Positions 1-6,830 are shown, numbered from the stretch's first letter. The stretch is 8,165 nucleotides of DNA from Clostridiales bacterium (GCA_017649745.1 JAGCGE010000323.1:1-8165), one strand, 5' to 3'. Notes: generated by a model not told the origin, from the letters alone. Numbers and translations are program-made.

Positions 1-82
1 CTTGAAAAATTCTCCGGGGGTACTTTTTGTAAATCGGGTACTAGTCCTGAAAAATTTTAGCCAACTTCCCATAACGCCTCTT
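1..82. other. Non-coding left edge before the packaging genes; possible cos/terminase-recognition region
   Basis: No convincing gene starts here. Two nested pairs of short direct repeats are visible: an 11-base unit at 1-11 and 46-56 (10 of 11 identical, TGAAAAATT core), and GGGTACT at 18-24 and 36-42. A G-run lies at 16-20. The segment directly precedes the packaging genes, where cos or pac sites and small-terminase binding sites often lie in phages with an HNH-terminase cassette. The packaging-site role is inference from position only. Frame 1 is open from base 1 to a TAG at 58-60, so the tail of an upstream gene is not excluded. I see no good -35/-10 pair and no hairpin with a T-run. Confidence 0.3.
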
Positions 83-89
83 AAAGGAG
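83..89 (+). promoter_or_regulatory. Ribosome binding site that selects the GTG start at 99
   Basis: AAAGGAG ends at 89. An in-frame TTG begins at 90 with no spacer, so it cannot be served by this site. The GTG at 99 has a 9-base spacer, which is normal. This decides the start of the first gene. Confidence 0.7.
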
Positions 90-98
90 TTGAAACTT

Positions 99-431
99 GT
101 GCAGACAAGTCGGAAAGTTGCTAAGGGAACAACGATTCAGTCTTCACCAGCTTCAACTTCTGCCGGTAGAGAGGCTCAAATGATCAGTTTGGCCATGGAT
201 TTAGCAGAAGAACAGTTGCGAAATGGGACTGCATCGTCTCAAGTGATAACTCACTTCTTAAAGTTGGGAACCGAAAACGCAAAGTTGGAGCGCGAACGAC
301 TTGAGAATGAGAACCTGCTGCTTAAAGCCAGAGCTGATCAGATCAAATCTTCTAAGGAGAGCGGCGAACTGTACGCGAATGCCATTGAAGCCATGCGGAG
401 ATATAGCGCCCACAGTGACGACGATGAATAA
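99..431 (+). CDS. Small helical/coiled-coil phage protein; candidate terminase small subunit
   Basis: A 110-residue protein with a GTG start. An in-frame TTG nine bases earlier abuts the ribosome binding site and is rejected. Residues 1-25 are polar, Ser/Thr-rich and probably disordered. Residues 26-57 look like two helices around an RNGTASS turn. Residues 58-88 are a charged heptad-like coiled coil (LERERLENENLLLK), followed by ELYANAIEAMRRYS at 90-103 and an acidic end (DDDE). I recognise the last motif as one recurring in hypothetical proteins next to HNH nucleases in phages of Gram-positive bacteria, but know no proven function. Size, coiled coil and position at the head of the packaging cluster fit a terminase small subunit (DNA recognition, oligomeric). 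That role is inference; no clear helix-turn-helix could be assigned. The gene overlaps the next by 8 bases, suggesting translational coupling. Confidence 0.75.
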   Translation: MQTSRKVAKGTTIQSSPASTSAGREAQMISLAMDLAEEQLRNGTASSQVITHFLKLGTENAKLERERLENENLLLKARADQIKSSKESGELYANAIEAMRRYSAHSDDDE

Positions 432-834
432 GTGTTATAGTGAGTTAATAACGATTCCTACATTTGAAGGAAGATACGAGTATCTGAAGCTTAGCGGAAA
501 AGTTGCAGATGAGACATTTGGATTTGACCGATGGGTCAATCAACGGTTCTATCATTCCGCGGAATGGAAACGAATTCGGCGTGATGTAATAATTCGAGAC
601 AATGGTTGTGACTTAGGTGTTGAAGGTTATGAACTTCAAAATGGAATTTATGTTCATCACATGAATCCAATGATACCTAAAGATGTTATTGATGCTGAGG
701 AATGGATTCTCAATCCAGAATTTCTCATATGCGTTTCATTTAACACACACAACGCAATACATTATGGTGATGATAAATTATTACCAAGATTAATTATCAG
801 AACGCCAAACGACACATGCCCGTGGAAAACATAA
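424..834 (+). CDS. HNH endonuclease (phage packaging-associated)
   Basis: A 136-residue protein. The start is the ATG at 424, inside the end of the preceding gene (ATGAATAA arrangement). The frame is open further upstream, but that stretch lies inside the preceding gene. The nearest GGAG (397-400) is 23 bases away, so expression probably depends on coupling. Visible motifs: an AEWKRIRRDVIIRDNGCDLG lead-in at about 47-65, the beta-beta-metal first histidines at YVHHMNP (H78/H79), and the final helix THNAIHYGD with H109, N110 and H113. HNH nucleases beside terminase genes are known in HK97-like phages (HK97 gp74), where they assist terminase cutting of DNA at packaging. The position where many relatives have PENL here reads PEFL (F100), so the middle N of the motif is not obvious. 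There are no paired CxxC zinc ligands. The family call is firm; the packaging role is by analogy. Confidence 0.9.
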   Translation: MNKCYSELITIPTFEGRYEYLKLSGKVADETFGFDRWVNQRFYHSAEWKRIRRDVIIRDNGCDLGVEGYELQNGIYVHHMNPMIPKDVIDAEEWILNPEFLICVSFNTHNAIHYGDDKLLPRLIIRTPNDTCPWKT

Positions 835-838
835 TATG

Positions 839-846
839 AAAGGAGG
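839..846 (+). promoter_or_regulatory. Ribosome binding site for the GTG start at 855
   Basis: AAAGGAGG is followed by an 8-base spacer to GTG at 855. An ATG at 851 sits only 4 bases from the site and opens a 13-codon frame that ends at once, so GTG is the functional start. Confidence 0.75.
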
Positions 847-854
847 CCGCATGA

Positions 855-1214
855 GTGGAACAGTCCACCGACAGTATTTTTGTAAGTGTTAAAAAACACC
901 TCGGTGCTTCTGAGTACGATACAGGATTTGATCAGGATATTATTAACTTTATAAATACTCAGATCTTAAGATTGTATCACTTGGGAGTTGGAAACAATCC
1001 CGCATTTACTATAAGCGGCCCCGAAGAAACATGGGACGACTTTATCACAGATAAGTCGCTCCAAAGCACTGCAAGGGAGTTTATTTTTTTAAAAGTCCGT
1101 CGCAGATTTGATCCTTCTGCATCGCCGACGGTTGACGCGGCAATTCAAGATGCCATTGCAGAAGATGAATTTACACTTAATATCGAGGCAGAAAGGAGTG
1201 CATCAGGCTCATGA
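855..1214 (+). CDS. Head-tail connector protein (gp6-like adaptor)
   Basis: A 119-residue protein with a GTG start. It resembles the HK97 gp6-like connector family, all-helical proteins that form a ring under the portal and seal the DNA-filled head before tail joining. Supporting features: the N-terminal SIFVSVKKHLG, the FDQDIINFINTQI helix, LGVG with a WDDFI segment near residue 60, a central helix REFIFLKVRRRFDPSAS (about 74-90) and a C-terminal helix AIAEDEFTLNIEAE. Length fits the family (about 95-120). It lies between the HNH nuclease and the first tagged protein, upstream of the large terminase, whereas connector genes usually follow the capsid gene. Position alone would suggest a small terminase, but the sequence pattern argues for a connector. 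The stop overlaps the next start in an ATGA. Confidence 0.75.
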   Translation: MEQSTDSIFVSVKKHLGASEYDTGFDQDIINFINTQILRLYHLGVGNNPAFTISGPEETWDDFITDKSLQSTAREFIFLKVRRRFDPSASPTVDAAIQDAIAEDEFTLNIEAERSASGS

Positions 1215-2137
1215 AGTATTATGCAGTTACTGAAGATCCTAATGAGTTAATGCATTACGGAATCCTCGGTATGAAATGGGGCGTGCGCCACGATAAGCCG
1301 AGGCATACTGGTTCTCGAAGGAGAAGTCCTGCTTATAAGAAAGCTCAAAGTAAATTGGGCAAGATGATGAAGAGTGGGATCAAGAAAGCCGAAGCGCATT
1401 GGAAATCTTATAACTCCCCTCAAGCTAAAGAGCAACGGTTCATGGCCAAAGCAATGCAGCAAGCTCGAACAGGAACGCTTAAGTATGGCAAACTCACGGA
1501 TGATCAAGTGCGTAGAGTTACTGAGCGACTTGCCCTTGAACGAGATGCTCGTCAGTTTGGCGGAACAGAAAAAGCAAAATTCGGTAAGCGTTTAAAAACT
1601 GCGATCGGTGAAGGTGTCCTGCTTGGAACTACAGAATACGTTAAACAGCGTATGGGTACTCGAGGCAGAATAAAAGCAGAAGAAGCGGCCGCTAAACGTA
1701 AAGAAAAATACGAAGCCAAAGAAAGTACGCAAAGAAGGCGAGCAGAAAGCGAGCAAACTAAAGAGTTTTATAAACTTGCTTACGAGAATGGAGACAACCC
1801 TGGTTATTACAAATATGATTCTCCGGCAGCAAGAGCTCGCTACATTTCCGAAGCTAAAGAGCGTAATAGGTTATCAGAAGTTAGAAAGTCTCAGGAAGCT
1901 GATTTCAATAAGGCATATTATACTAATGCCGGTAAATATTATGCTGAACAGACGAGAAATCGTAAGGCGACTCCGATCGGAAGTGATTGGAACAGCAGCA
2001 GAAGCACGCCACGATTAACTTCTGGATATTCGGCTCCGGTAACAAAACAAAACACAAGTTATTCTAGCGATGATGTTTACATCATAGATAAGAACGGCAA
2101 GCCCATACGGAAACGAAAGACGGGTTGGAGAAAATAA
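1211..2137 (+). CDS. Basic protein with N-terminal HYGxxGMKWGVR tag (paralogue 1)
   Basis: A 308-residue, strongly basic protein. The N-terminus carries the tag HYGILGMKWGVR at 15-26, preceded by KYYAV at 2-6, the same module seen in the genes at 3899 and 4810. The rest is rich in Lys, Arg, Ala, Gln and Tyr: a helical stretch around 40-170, a charged probable coiled coil (EEAAAKRKEKYEAKES, about 156-171), then a Ser/Tyr-rich low-complexity tail ending in a basic cluster (IRKRKTGWRK). No signal peptide or membrane segment is evident. The ATG overlaps the connector stop by 4 bases, with GAAAGGAG at 1191-1198. I recognise the tag from hypothetical proteins of gut Firmicutes phages but know no function. 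Context suggests a virion or head-internal protein; this is inference. Its body does not resemble the other two tagged proteins. Confidence 0.8.
   Translation: MKYYAVTEDPNELMHYGILGMKWGVRHDKPRHTGSRRRSPAYKKAQSKLGKMMKSGIKKAEAHWKSYNSPQAKEQRFMAKAMQQARTGTLKYGKLTDDQVRRVTERLALERDARQFGGTEKAKFGKRLKTAIGEGVLLGTTEYVKQRMGTRGRIKAEEAAAKRKEKYEAKESTQRRRAESEQTKEFYKLAYENGDNPGYYKYDSPAARARYISEAKERNRLSEVRKSQEADFNKAYYTNAGKYYAEQTRNRKATPIGSDWNSSRSTPRLTSGYSAPVTKQNTSYSSDDVYIIDKNGKPIRKRKTGWRK
2127..2130 (+). promoter_or_regulatory. Ribosome binding site for the TTG start of terminase
   Basis: GGAG lies inside the last codons of the preceding gene, 7 bases before TTG at 2138. The terminase start codon follows directly after the preceding TAA (2135-2137), a layout favouring translational coupling. 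Confidence 0.6.
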
Positions 2138-3883
2138 TTGCGTCTTTCTAATACAGCCACGCCAAAATATTACAGTCAGTTTCGTGAATCCGTAAGACGG
2201 GGCGAAATACCGGTTTGCAGAGAAATTTCTATGGAGATGAATCGTATAGATTCTCTTATAGCAAATCCTGGTATTTACTATGATGGCGCCGTAGAAGAAG
2301 GCTTTATAGAGTATTGTGAGAATGAGCTCACATTAACCGATGGCGGCGACCTCAAACTTCTTGATTCATTCAAGTTGTGGAGTGAACAAGTATTCGGCTG
2401 GTATTATTATGTTAGCCGAAGTGTTCCTGTTAAAGGACCCGATGGTGTATCAGTACACTATGAAAAGCGGATAATAAAGAAACGACTTGTAACTAAACAA
2501 TTCTTGATCGTTGGTCGAGGTGCTGCAAAGTCCGTATATGCTAGTTGTATACAGAGTTATTTCTTAAATATTGACCCTGCTACAACTGACCAAATTGTTA
2601 CGGCACCAACGATTCGACAATCCGAAGAAACCTTGGCCCCAATACGTACGGCTATTACTCGTTCGCGCGGGCCATTGTTTAAATTCCTTACAGAAGGATC
2701 TCTCCAGAACACGACAGGGTCTAAGGCAGATCGCTGTAAGTTAGCATCCACAAAGATGGGTATCCAGAACTTTATAACTGGTTCCATCGTGGAAACTCGT
2801 CCAATGTCTATTGACAAACTTCAGGGCCTTCGCTGTAAGATTGCCACCATTGACGAATGGCTGTCCGGTGATATCCGTGAAGACGTCATCGGTGCAATTG
2901 AGCAAGGTGCTTCTAAACTTGATGACTATTTAATCATCGCAACCAGTTCTGAAGGTGTTGTGCGTAATTCTATCGGCGATACCATCAAAATGGAATTGAT
3001 GAGCATCCTGAAGGGCGAGTATGTAAACCCACATGTGTCTATCTGGTATTATAAACTAGATGACATCAAAGAGGTTTCAAACCCTAGCATGTGGGTAAAA
3101 GCCAATCCGAATCTTGGCAAAACTGTCACATATGAAGCATATCAGCTAGATGTTGAGAGAATGGAAAAAGCGCCCTCAACGAGAAATGATACTCTAGCTA
3201 AGAGATTCGGCATACCGTGTGAAGGATATACGTACTTCTTTACGTATAATGAAACCATACCTCACCATAAAAGAGAATTTTGGAACATGCGCTGTTCTAT
3301 GGGCGTCGACCTTTCTCGTGGCGACGACTTCTGCGCGTTCACATTTCTGTTCCCAACCGGTGATGGTGCATTTGGTGTTAAGACGAGATGTTATATTACC
3401 TCGTCAACGTTTGTAAACTTGCCGCTAGCAATGCGACAAAAATATGAAGAATTCATAAAAGAAGGTACCTTAATTGTTATGGGTGGTACCATGTTAGACA
3501 TGATAGAAGTCTACGAAGAACTACAAGCGTTTATCGATAAACAGCATTATGATGTTGAGTGCGTTGGCTATGACCCGTACTATGCTAAAGAGTTTATCGA
3601 AAGATGGGAACAGAATAATGGTCCGTTCGGAATAGTAAAAGTCCCGCAAGGAGCGAGGACGGAATCTGTGCCTTTAGGCGAGATTAAGAAGCTGGCAGAA
3701 GATCGCATGCTATTATTTGACCAGCAAATGATGTCATTCACCATGGGTAACTGTATAACCCTGGAAGATACGAACGGCAACCGTAAATTATTTAAACAGC
3801 GTCGCGAACAGAAAATTGACTCTGTTGCCGCATTAATGGACGCTGTAGTAGCTTACAAGCTAAATCGAGAAGCATTTGAATGA
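2138..3883 (+). CDS. terL: Terminase large subunit (packaging ATPase and nuclease)
   Basis: A 581-residue protein, normal length for the Terminase_1 family. It docks on the portal, pumps DNA into the procapsid with its ATPase and cuts genome ends with its nuclease. ATPase motifs: Walker A-like GRGAAKS (126-132), Walker B IATIDE with D239/E240, and the coupling motif ATSSEG with T269. Nuclease motifs with candidate metal-binding acids: GVDLSRGDD (D391, D396/D397), GYDPYY (D479) and KIDSVAALMDA (D561, D568). The TTG start is preferred because GGAG lies 7 bases upstream and the N-terminal segment (YYSQFRESVRRGEIPVC) looks like the usual lead-in of this family; the next in-frame ATG (2231) would remove it. 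No frameshift is seen. The neighbours on both sides encode tagged basic proteins. Confidence 0.95.
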   Translation: MRLSNTATPKYYSQFRESVRRGEIPVCREISMEMNRIDSLIANPGIYYDGAVEEGFIEYCENELTLTDGGDLKLLDSFKLWSEQVFGWYYYVSRSVPVKGPDGVSVHYEKRIIKKRLVTKQFLIVGRGAAKSVYASCIQSYFLNIDPATTDQIVTAPTIRQSEETLAPIRTAITRSRGPLFKFLTEGSLQNTTGSKADRCKLASTKMGIQNFITGSIVETRPMSIDKLQGLRCKIATIDEWLSGDIREDVIGAIEQGASKLDDYLIIATSSEGVVRNSIGDTIKMELMSILKGEYVNPHVSIWYYKLDDIKEVSNPSMWVKANPNLGKTVTYEAYQLDVERMEKAPSTRNDTLAKRFGIPCEGYTYFFTYNETIPHHKREFWNMRCSMGVDLSRGDDFCAFTFLFPTGDGAFGVKTRCYITSSTFVNLPLAMRQKYEEFIKEGTLIVMGGTMLDMIEVYEELQAFIDKQHYDVECVGYDPYYAKEFIERWEQNNGPFGIVKVPQGARTESVPLGEIKKLAEDRMLLFDQQMMSFTMGNCITLEDTNGNRKLFKQRREQKIDSVAALMDAVVAYKLNREAFE

Positions 3884-3898
3884 CATGGAGGAATCTAA

Positions 3899-4804
3899 AT
3901 GTACAATAATAATTATATGTATGGCGTAGAGCGCAGTAATGAGTATCTTGCGCACTATGGCATTCGCGGTATGAAGTGGGGTGTACGTAAAGCAATTAAG
4001 AGTGGTAATTCTGCTCGGCTTAGCAAACAGTATGCCAAGGCTTCCAAGAAATTAGCGAAACTTGAAAAGCGTGCTGCGAATACTGGTAAATATGCCAGGC
4101 GCGCTGCTCTGATGGGTGCTGGCGCCGCCGCTGCCGGTGGTTTAGCTGTTGCTGGGACTAGTGGCGTTTCAACCTTTATGAAGAATAATGCAAAATATGC
4201 AGGAAAAGCTTCAAAGGGTGTTGGCAAAGCAATGGTTAAAGGTGGACAATTAATGTCCAGAATTCCTGGAGCTAATAAAGCAGCCGGCAAAGTAATCGGT
4301 GCCGGTTACAATTTACAGGCGCACAATATTAAGAATGCGAATGCTGTTTATAACGCTGGCATGGCAGTTGACAAATGGGGTAAGTCTAAATCCATTTCTG
4401 AAGGTGTTGGAAATGCTTTAATCCGCCAGGGCGCCAAAGGAACTGCGGCTTCTATGGGTCGTATGAGAGCTCATTATAATGGCGCTAGTGAAGCTTTCCA
4501 GAAATTGCATAAGGGCGACTATGCGACTCGTGCCGCGTTTAACGGCCCATATAAGATGGGACAGGCTTCAACAAAAGCTGGTATGGCAGTTAAGAATTCC
4601 GGTGTTTCCAATGCAACAATTGCCCGTATTGGTGCCGGTGCAGTTGGTGCCGGTCTTGCTATTGGAGCTGCTAAGAATGCTTATCGTGCTGCTACTGCCA
4701 AGAAGAAGGCTGCTAAGTTCAAGTCCGAAATGAATAAGGCATTCGCCGGAACCAAGTATGCCAATGGTGGACAGCCTAGGCAGGGTAAGAAACGGCGGAG
4801 GTGA
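3899..4804 (+). CDS. Basic Ala/Gly-rich protein with HYGxxGMKWGVR tag (paralogue 2)
   Basis: A 301-residue protein with GGAGG at 3887-3891 and a 7-base spacer. The N-terminal tag HYGIRGMKWGVR spans 19-30. A Lys/Ala helix follows (QYAKASKKLAKLEKRAA, 44-60). Two hydrophobic Ala/Gly-rich segments occur at 69-90 and 241-258, long enough to insert in a membrane, with Ala/Gly/Lys repeat-like sequence between them. The C-terminus has MNKAFAGTKYANGG (278-291) and a PRQGKKRRR tail. Both ends match the next gene while the middles differ. Small Cys-free composition, high charge and glycine/alanine content suggest an internal or ejected virion protein rather than an enzyme; this is inference. The stop codon TGA is embedded in the next gene's ribosome binding site. 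Family function unknown to me. Confidence 0.8.
   Translation: MYNNNYMYGVERSNEYLAHYGIRGMKWGVRKAIKSGNSARLSKQYAKASKKLAKLEKRAANTGKYARRAALMGAGAAAAGGLAVAGTSGVSTFMKNNAKYAGKASKGVGKAMVKGGQLMSRIPGANKAAGKVIGAGYNLQAHNIKNANAVYNAGMAVDKWGKSKSISEGVGNALIRQGAKGTAASMGRMRAHYNGASEAFQKLHKGDYATRAAFNGPYKMGQASTKAGMAVKNSGVSNATIARIGAGAVGAGLAIGAAKNAYRAATAKKKAAKFKSEMNKAFAGTKYANGGQPRQGKKRRR
3926..4006 (+). repeat. Tag-coding repeat, copy A (paired with 4828-4908)
   Basis: Codons 10-36 of the gene at 3899 align without gaps to codons 7-33 of the gene at 4810. By hand count 61 of 81 bases and 22 of 27 residues match, and at least ten of the base changes are synonymous. The protein sequence has been conserved since an old duplication. 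Confidence 0.7.
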
Positions 4805-4805
4805 T
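4797..4805 (+). promoter_or_regulatory. Ribosome binding site spanning the upstream stop codon
   Basis: GGAGGTGAT is nearly a full anti-16S match. It contains the TGA (4802-4804) of the preceding gene, with 8 bases from the end of GGAGG (4801) to ATG at 4810. A GTG at 4801 in the same frame overlaps the site itself and is not a credible start. Terminating ribosomes would be placed on the next start. Confidence 0.8.
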
Positions 4806-4809
4806 CTAT

Positions 4810-5409
4810 ATGGCGCAGTATTACGCCGTAGAACGTTCCTCTGAATATCTTGCGCATTATGGTGTTCGTGGCATGAAATGGGGTGTACGCAGGGCACTTA
4901 AACGTGGTGATGGCAAAGCTTTGGAAAAGCAATATAAAAAAGCCGCAAAAAAGTTGCTAAAGTTATCTACGCATACAAATAAGACGCTGATGCGTAAGGA
5001 ATATGATCAAGCAAAAACAAATATGGCAATTTCGGCGATGTCTAGTGGTGGATTATCAGCAGCATTAACTGCATCTTTAAATTCGCATCTTAATGCTAAA
5101 GATAGGCTTTTATATGGTGCTGGAGCCGGGTTGGTCGGCGCAACCGCTGGTGCCCTTGCCAGTAGTAAAGGCATAATGTCTAAAAGGCATCTGTCAGATA
5201 AGGGCCATGCTAGAGCTATTCAAAAAAGAGATCAATGGCAAAAAGATATGCGGGCAGCTTTTAAAGGGACAAAATATAAAAAGGGTTCGATGACAGATAT
5301 GGTGAGTAATGGGTTAAAAGAGAGTCTCAGCACATATTCCGGAAAAGGCCCAATGTATGTTCCATTAATGAAAGTAGGTACTCCCCGCCACGGTAAAAAA
5401 CGCAAATAA
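4810..5409 (+). CDS. Basic protein with HYGxxGMKWGVR tag (paralogue 3)
   Basis: A 199-residue protein starting at ATG 4810, three codons inside a longer open frame whose GTG overlaps the ribosome binding site. It starts MAQYYAVERS and carries the tag HYGVRGMKWGVR at 16-27. A basic helix follows (LEKQYKKAAKKLLKL, 38-52), then a weakly hydrophobic stretch at 71-91 and a Gly/Ala-rich hydrophobic segment at 101-118. MRAAFKGTKYKKG (147-159) and a PRHGKKRK tail (192-199) match the C-terminal part of the preceding gene. It is a tandem paralogue of that gene with a shorter, diverged middle. Likely role: head-internal or virion protein, inferred from context and composition. I know no tested function for the family. 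Confidence 0.8.
   Translation: MAQYYAVERSSEYLAHYGVRGMKWGVRRALKRGDGKALEKQYKKAAKKLLKLSTHTNKTLMRKEYDQAKTNMAISAMSSGGLSAALTASLNSHLNAKDRLLYGAGAGLVGATAGALASSKGIMSKRHLSDKGHARAIQKRDQWQKDMRAAFKGTKYKKGSMTDMVSNGLKESLSTYSGKGPMYVPLMKVGTPRHGKKRK
4828..4908 (+). repeat. Tag-coding repeat, copy B (paired with 3926-4006)
   Basis: Partner of the copy at 3926-4006. Within the 16-residue core EYLAHYGxRGMKWGVR only one residue differs (Ile versus Val), while several third codon positions have changed. Confidence 0.7.
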
Positions 5410-5429
5410 ATTCAAAATGAGGTGATTGG

Positions 5430-6830
5430 ATGCCCTCATTAGGTCAAAGGTTCCAGCATGCCTGGAATGCCTTTCGAAATAAATCAGATCCTTTTGAGAA
5501 TGCTAATCCGTTGACCGTCGGATATAGCAGTGCCAATCGCCCCGATCGAGTGCGACTGACACGAGGTAATGAACGGTCAATTGTTACTGCTGCCTATAAC
5601 CGTATAGCAGTGCATGTTGCTCAAGTTGACATTAAGCATGTTAAGTTGGATGAAAAAGACCGTTATAAACGAACAATGGATAGCGGTCTTAACACATGCT
5701 TAACCCTTGAAGCAAATGTCGATCAAACAGGAAGGCAGTTTATACGCGATATTGTCCTCTCCATGTTTGATGAAGGATGCGTAGCCGTTGTCCCGACCGA
5801 TTTAGACATTCGTCCAAAAAGAGATGGGCAGGCTAGCGGATTAGATATCCTCGAGATGCGCACTGGAAAAATTACGCAATGGAGCCCAGAAGCCGTAAAA
5901 GTCTTATTATTCAATGAAGCCAAACAGGTGAAGGAAGAAATCTGGGTTCCCAAAGCACGTTGTGCGATAATCGAGAATCCTTTCTATTCGGTTATGAATG
6001 AACCGAACTCCACTCTTCAGCGTGTCATTCGTAAGTTAAACTTGCTGGATATGACAGACGAGCAGAATAGTTCTGGTAAACTGGATTTAATTGTTCAGTT
6101 GCCATATACGATTCGAACCGATTATAGGCAGGCCGAAGCAGATAAGCGTATCAAAAAGATTGAAAGTCAGTTGACCGGATCAAAGTATGGTATCGCGTAT
6201 GCTGATGCCACAGAGAAAATCACTCAGCTTAACCGGTCAGTTGAAAACAATCTTAAAGAACAGGTTGATAGTTTCTCTCAAATGCTGTATAGTCAGCTTG
6301 GTATCCCGATGGAAGTATTTAACGGAACTGCCGATGAGCAAACCATGCTTAACTATTATAGTGGAACTATTGAGCCAATTCTCGATGCTATCTGTGATGA
6401 ATTTAATAGGAAGTTCTTGACCAAAACAGCAAGAACTCAGAAGCAAAGGGTCATGTACTTCAGAGATCCGTTTAAACTGGTACAGGTTGAAAAGATGGCA
6501 GATCTTGGTGATAAACTCATTCGTAATGAAATTACCACTGCAAACGAGATTCGTGCTAAGCTGGGTCTCCCGCCGTCTGATGATCCTAAGGCTGATGAAC
6601 TTCGTAACCCGAATATGCCGGCCCAGGAAGACGTACCAATGGAAGATGAAGCACCGGTTGATCCTGGAGAATTAAAAGAGGCTCGACAAACATTACTTGA
6701 TGCGGGTCTTTCTGAGGACGATTTAACGGGATTGTCCGATCAGGAAATTGTCGATCTTGCAGATGAGTATTTAAATCAAAATGGTAATAAAAAGCCACAA
6801 GATAAGATACCCAAAGCATCGTCTGCTTGA
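5430..6830 (+). CDS. Portal protein (HK97-type)
   Basis: A 466-residue protein with GAGG at 5419-5422 and a 7-base spacer to ATG. Portals form the dodecameric ring at one capsid vertex that nucleates assembly, docks terminase and passes DNA. Recognisable parts: an N-terminal clip and wing region with RSIVTAAYNRIAVHVAQVDI (about 49-68), a central region with the LGIPMEVFNGTADEQTM segment (from about 290) leading into a long helix, and the crown-proximal NEITTANEIRAKLGLPP motif (about 366-382) with PNMP at about 394-397, typical of HK97-family portals. Residues 398-466 form an acidic, poorly conserved-looking extension with two short helices (GELKEARQTLLDAGL; DQEIVDLADEYL). The gene sits directly before the protease-capsid ORF, the usual order. 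Confidence 0.92.
   Translation: MPSLGQRFQHAWNAFRNKSDPFENANPLTVGYSSANRPDRVRLTRGNERSIVTAAYNRIAVHVAQVDIKHVKLDEKDRYKRTMDSGLNTCLTLEANVDQTGRQFIRDIVLSMFDEGCVAVVPTDLDIRPKRDGQASGLDILEMRTGKITQWSPEAVKVLLFNEAKQVKEEIWVPKARCAIIENPFYSVMNEPNSTLQRVIRKLNLLDMTDEQNSSGKLDLIVQLPYTIRTDYRQAEADKRIKKIESQLTGSKYGIAYADATEKITQLNRSVENNLKEQVDSFSQMLYSQLGIPMEVFNGTADEQTMLNYYSGTIEPILDAICDEFNRKFLTKTARTQKQRVMYFRDPFKLVQVEKMADLGDKLIRNEITTANEIRAKLGLPPSDDPKADELRNPNMPAQEDVPMEDEAPVDPGELKEARQTLLDAGLSEDDLTGLSDQEIVDLADEYLNQNGNKKPQDKIPKASSA

Noticed and set aside
1..60. C-terminal tail of an upstream gene in frame 1
   Set aside because: Only 19 codons, no recognisable motif, and a second frame is equally open; cannot be supported.
90..98. 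TTG start for the first gene
   Set aside because: It abuts AAAGGAG with no spacer, while GTG at 99 is properly spaced.
301..423. Upstream extension of the HNH gene
   Set aside because: The extension lies in another frame of the coiled-coil gene and has no ribosome binding site; the HNH protein is complete from ATG 424.
851..892. ATG at 851 after AGGAGG
   Set aside because: It opens only 13 codons and is 4 bases from the binding site; GTG 855 opens the conserved connector.
855..1214. Connector gene as terminase small subunit
   Set aside because: Position fits, but the sequence pattern (N-terminal helix, LGVG, WDDFI, KVRRRFDP, C-terminal helix) matches gp6-like connectors better; kept as the alternative.
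3955..4290. Reverse-strand open frame of 111 codons
   Set aside because: Antisense shadow of the Ala/Gly/Lys-rich tagged protein; Ala/Pro-rich translation without domain features or ribosome binding site.
4568..4932. Reverse-strand frames across the junction of the two tagged paralogues
   Set aside because: They span a tightly coupled gene junction on the other strand and have low-complexity translations with no start signal.
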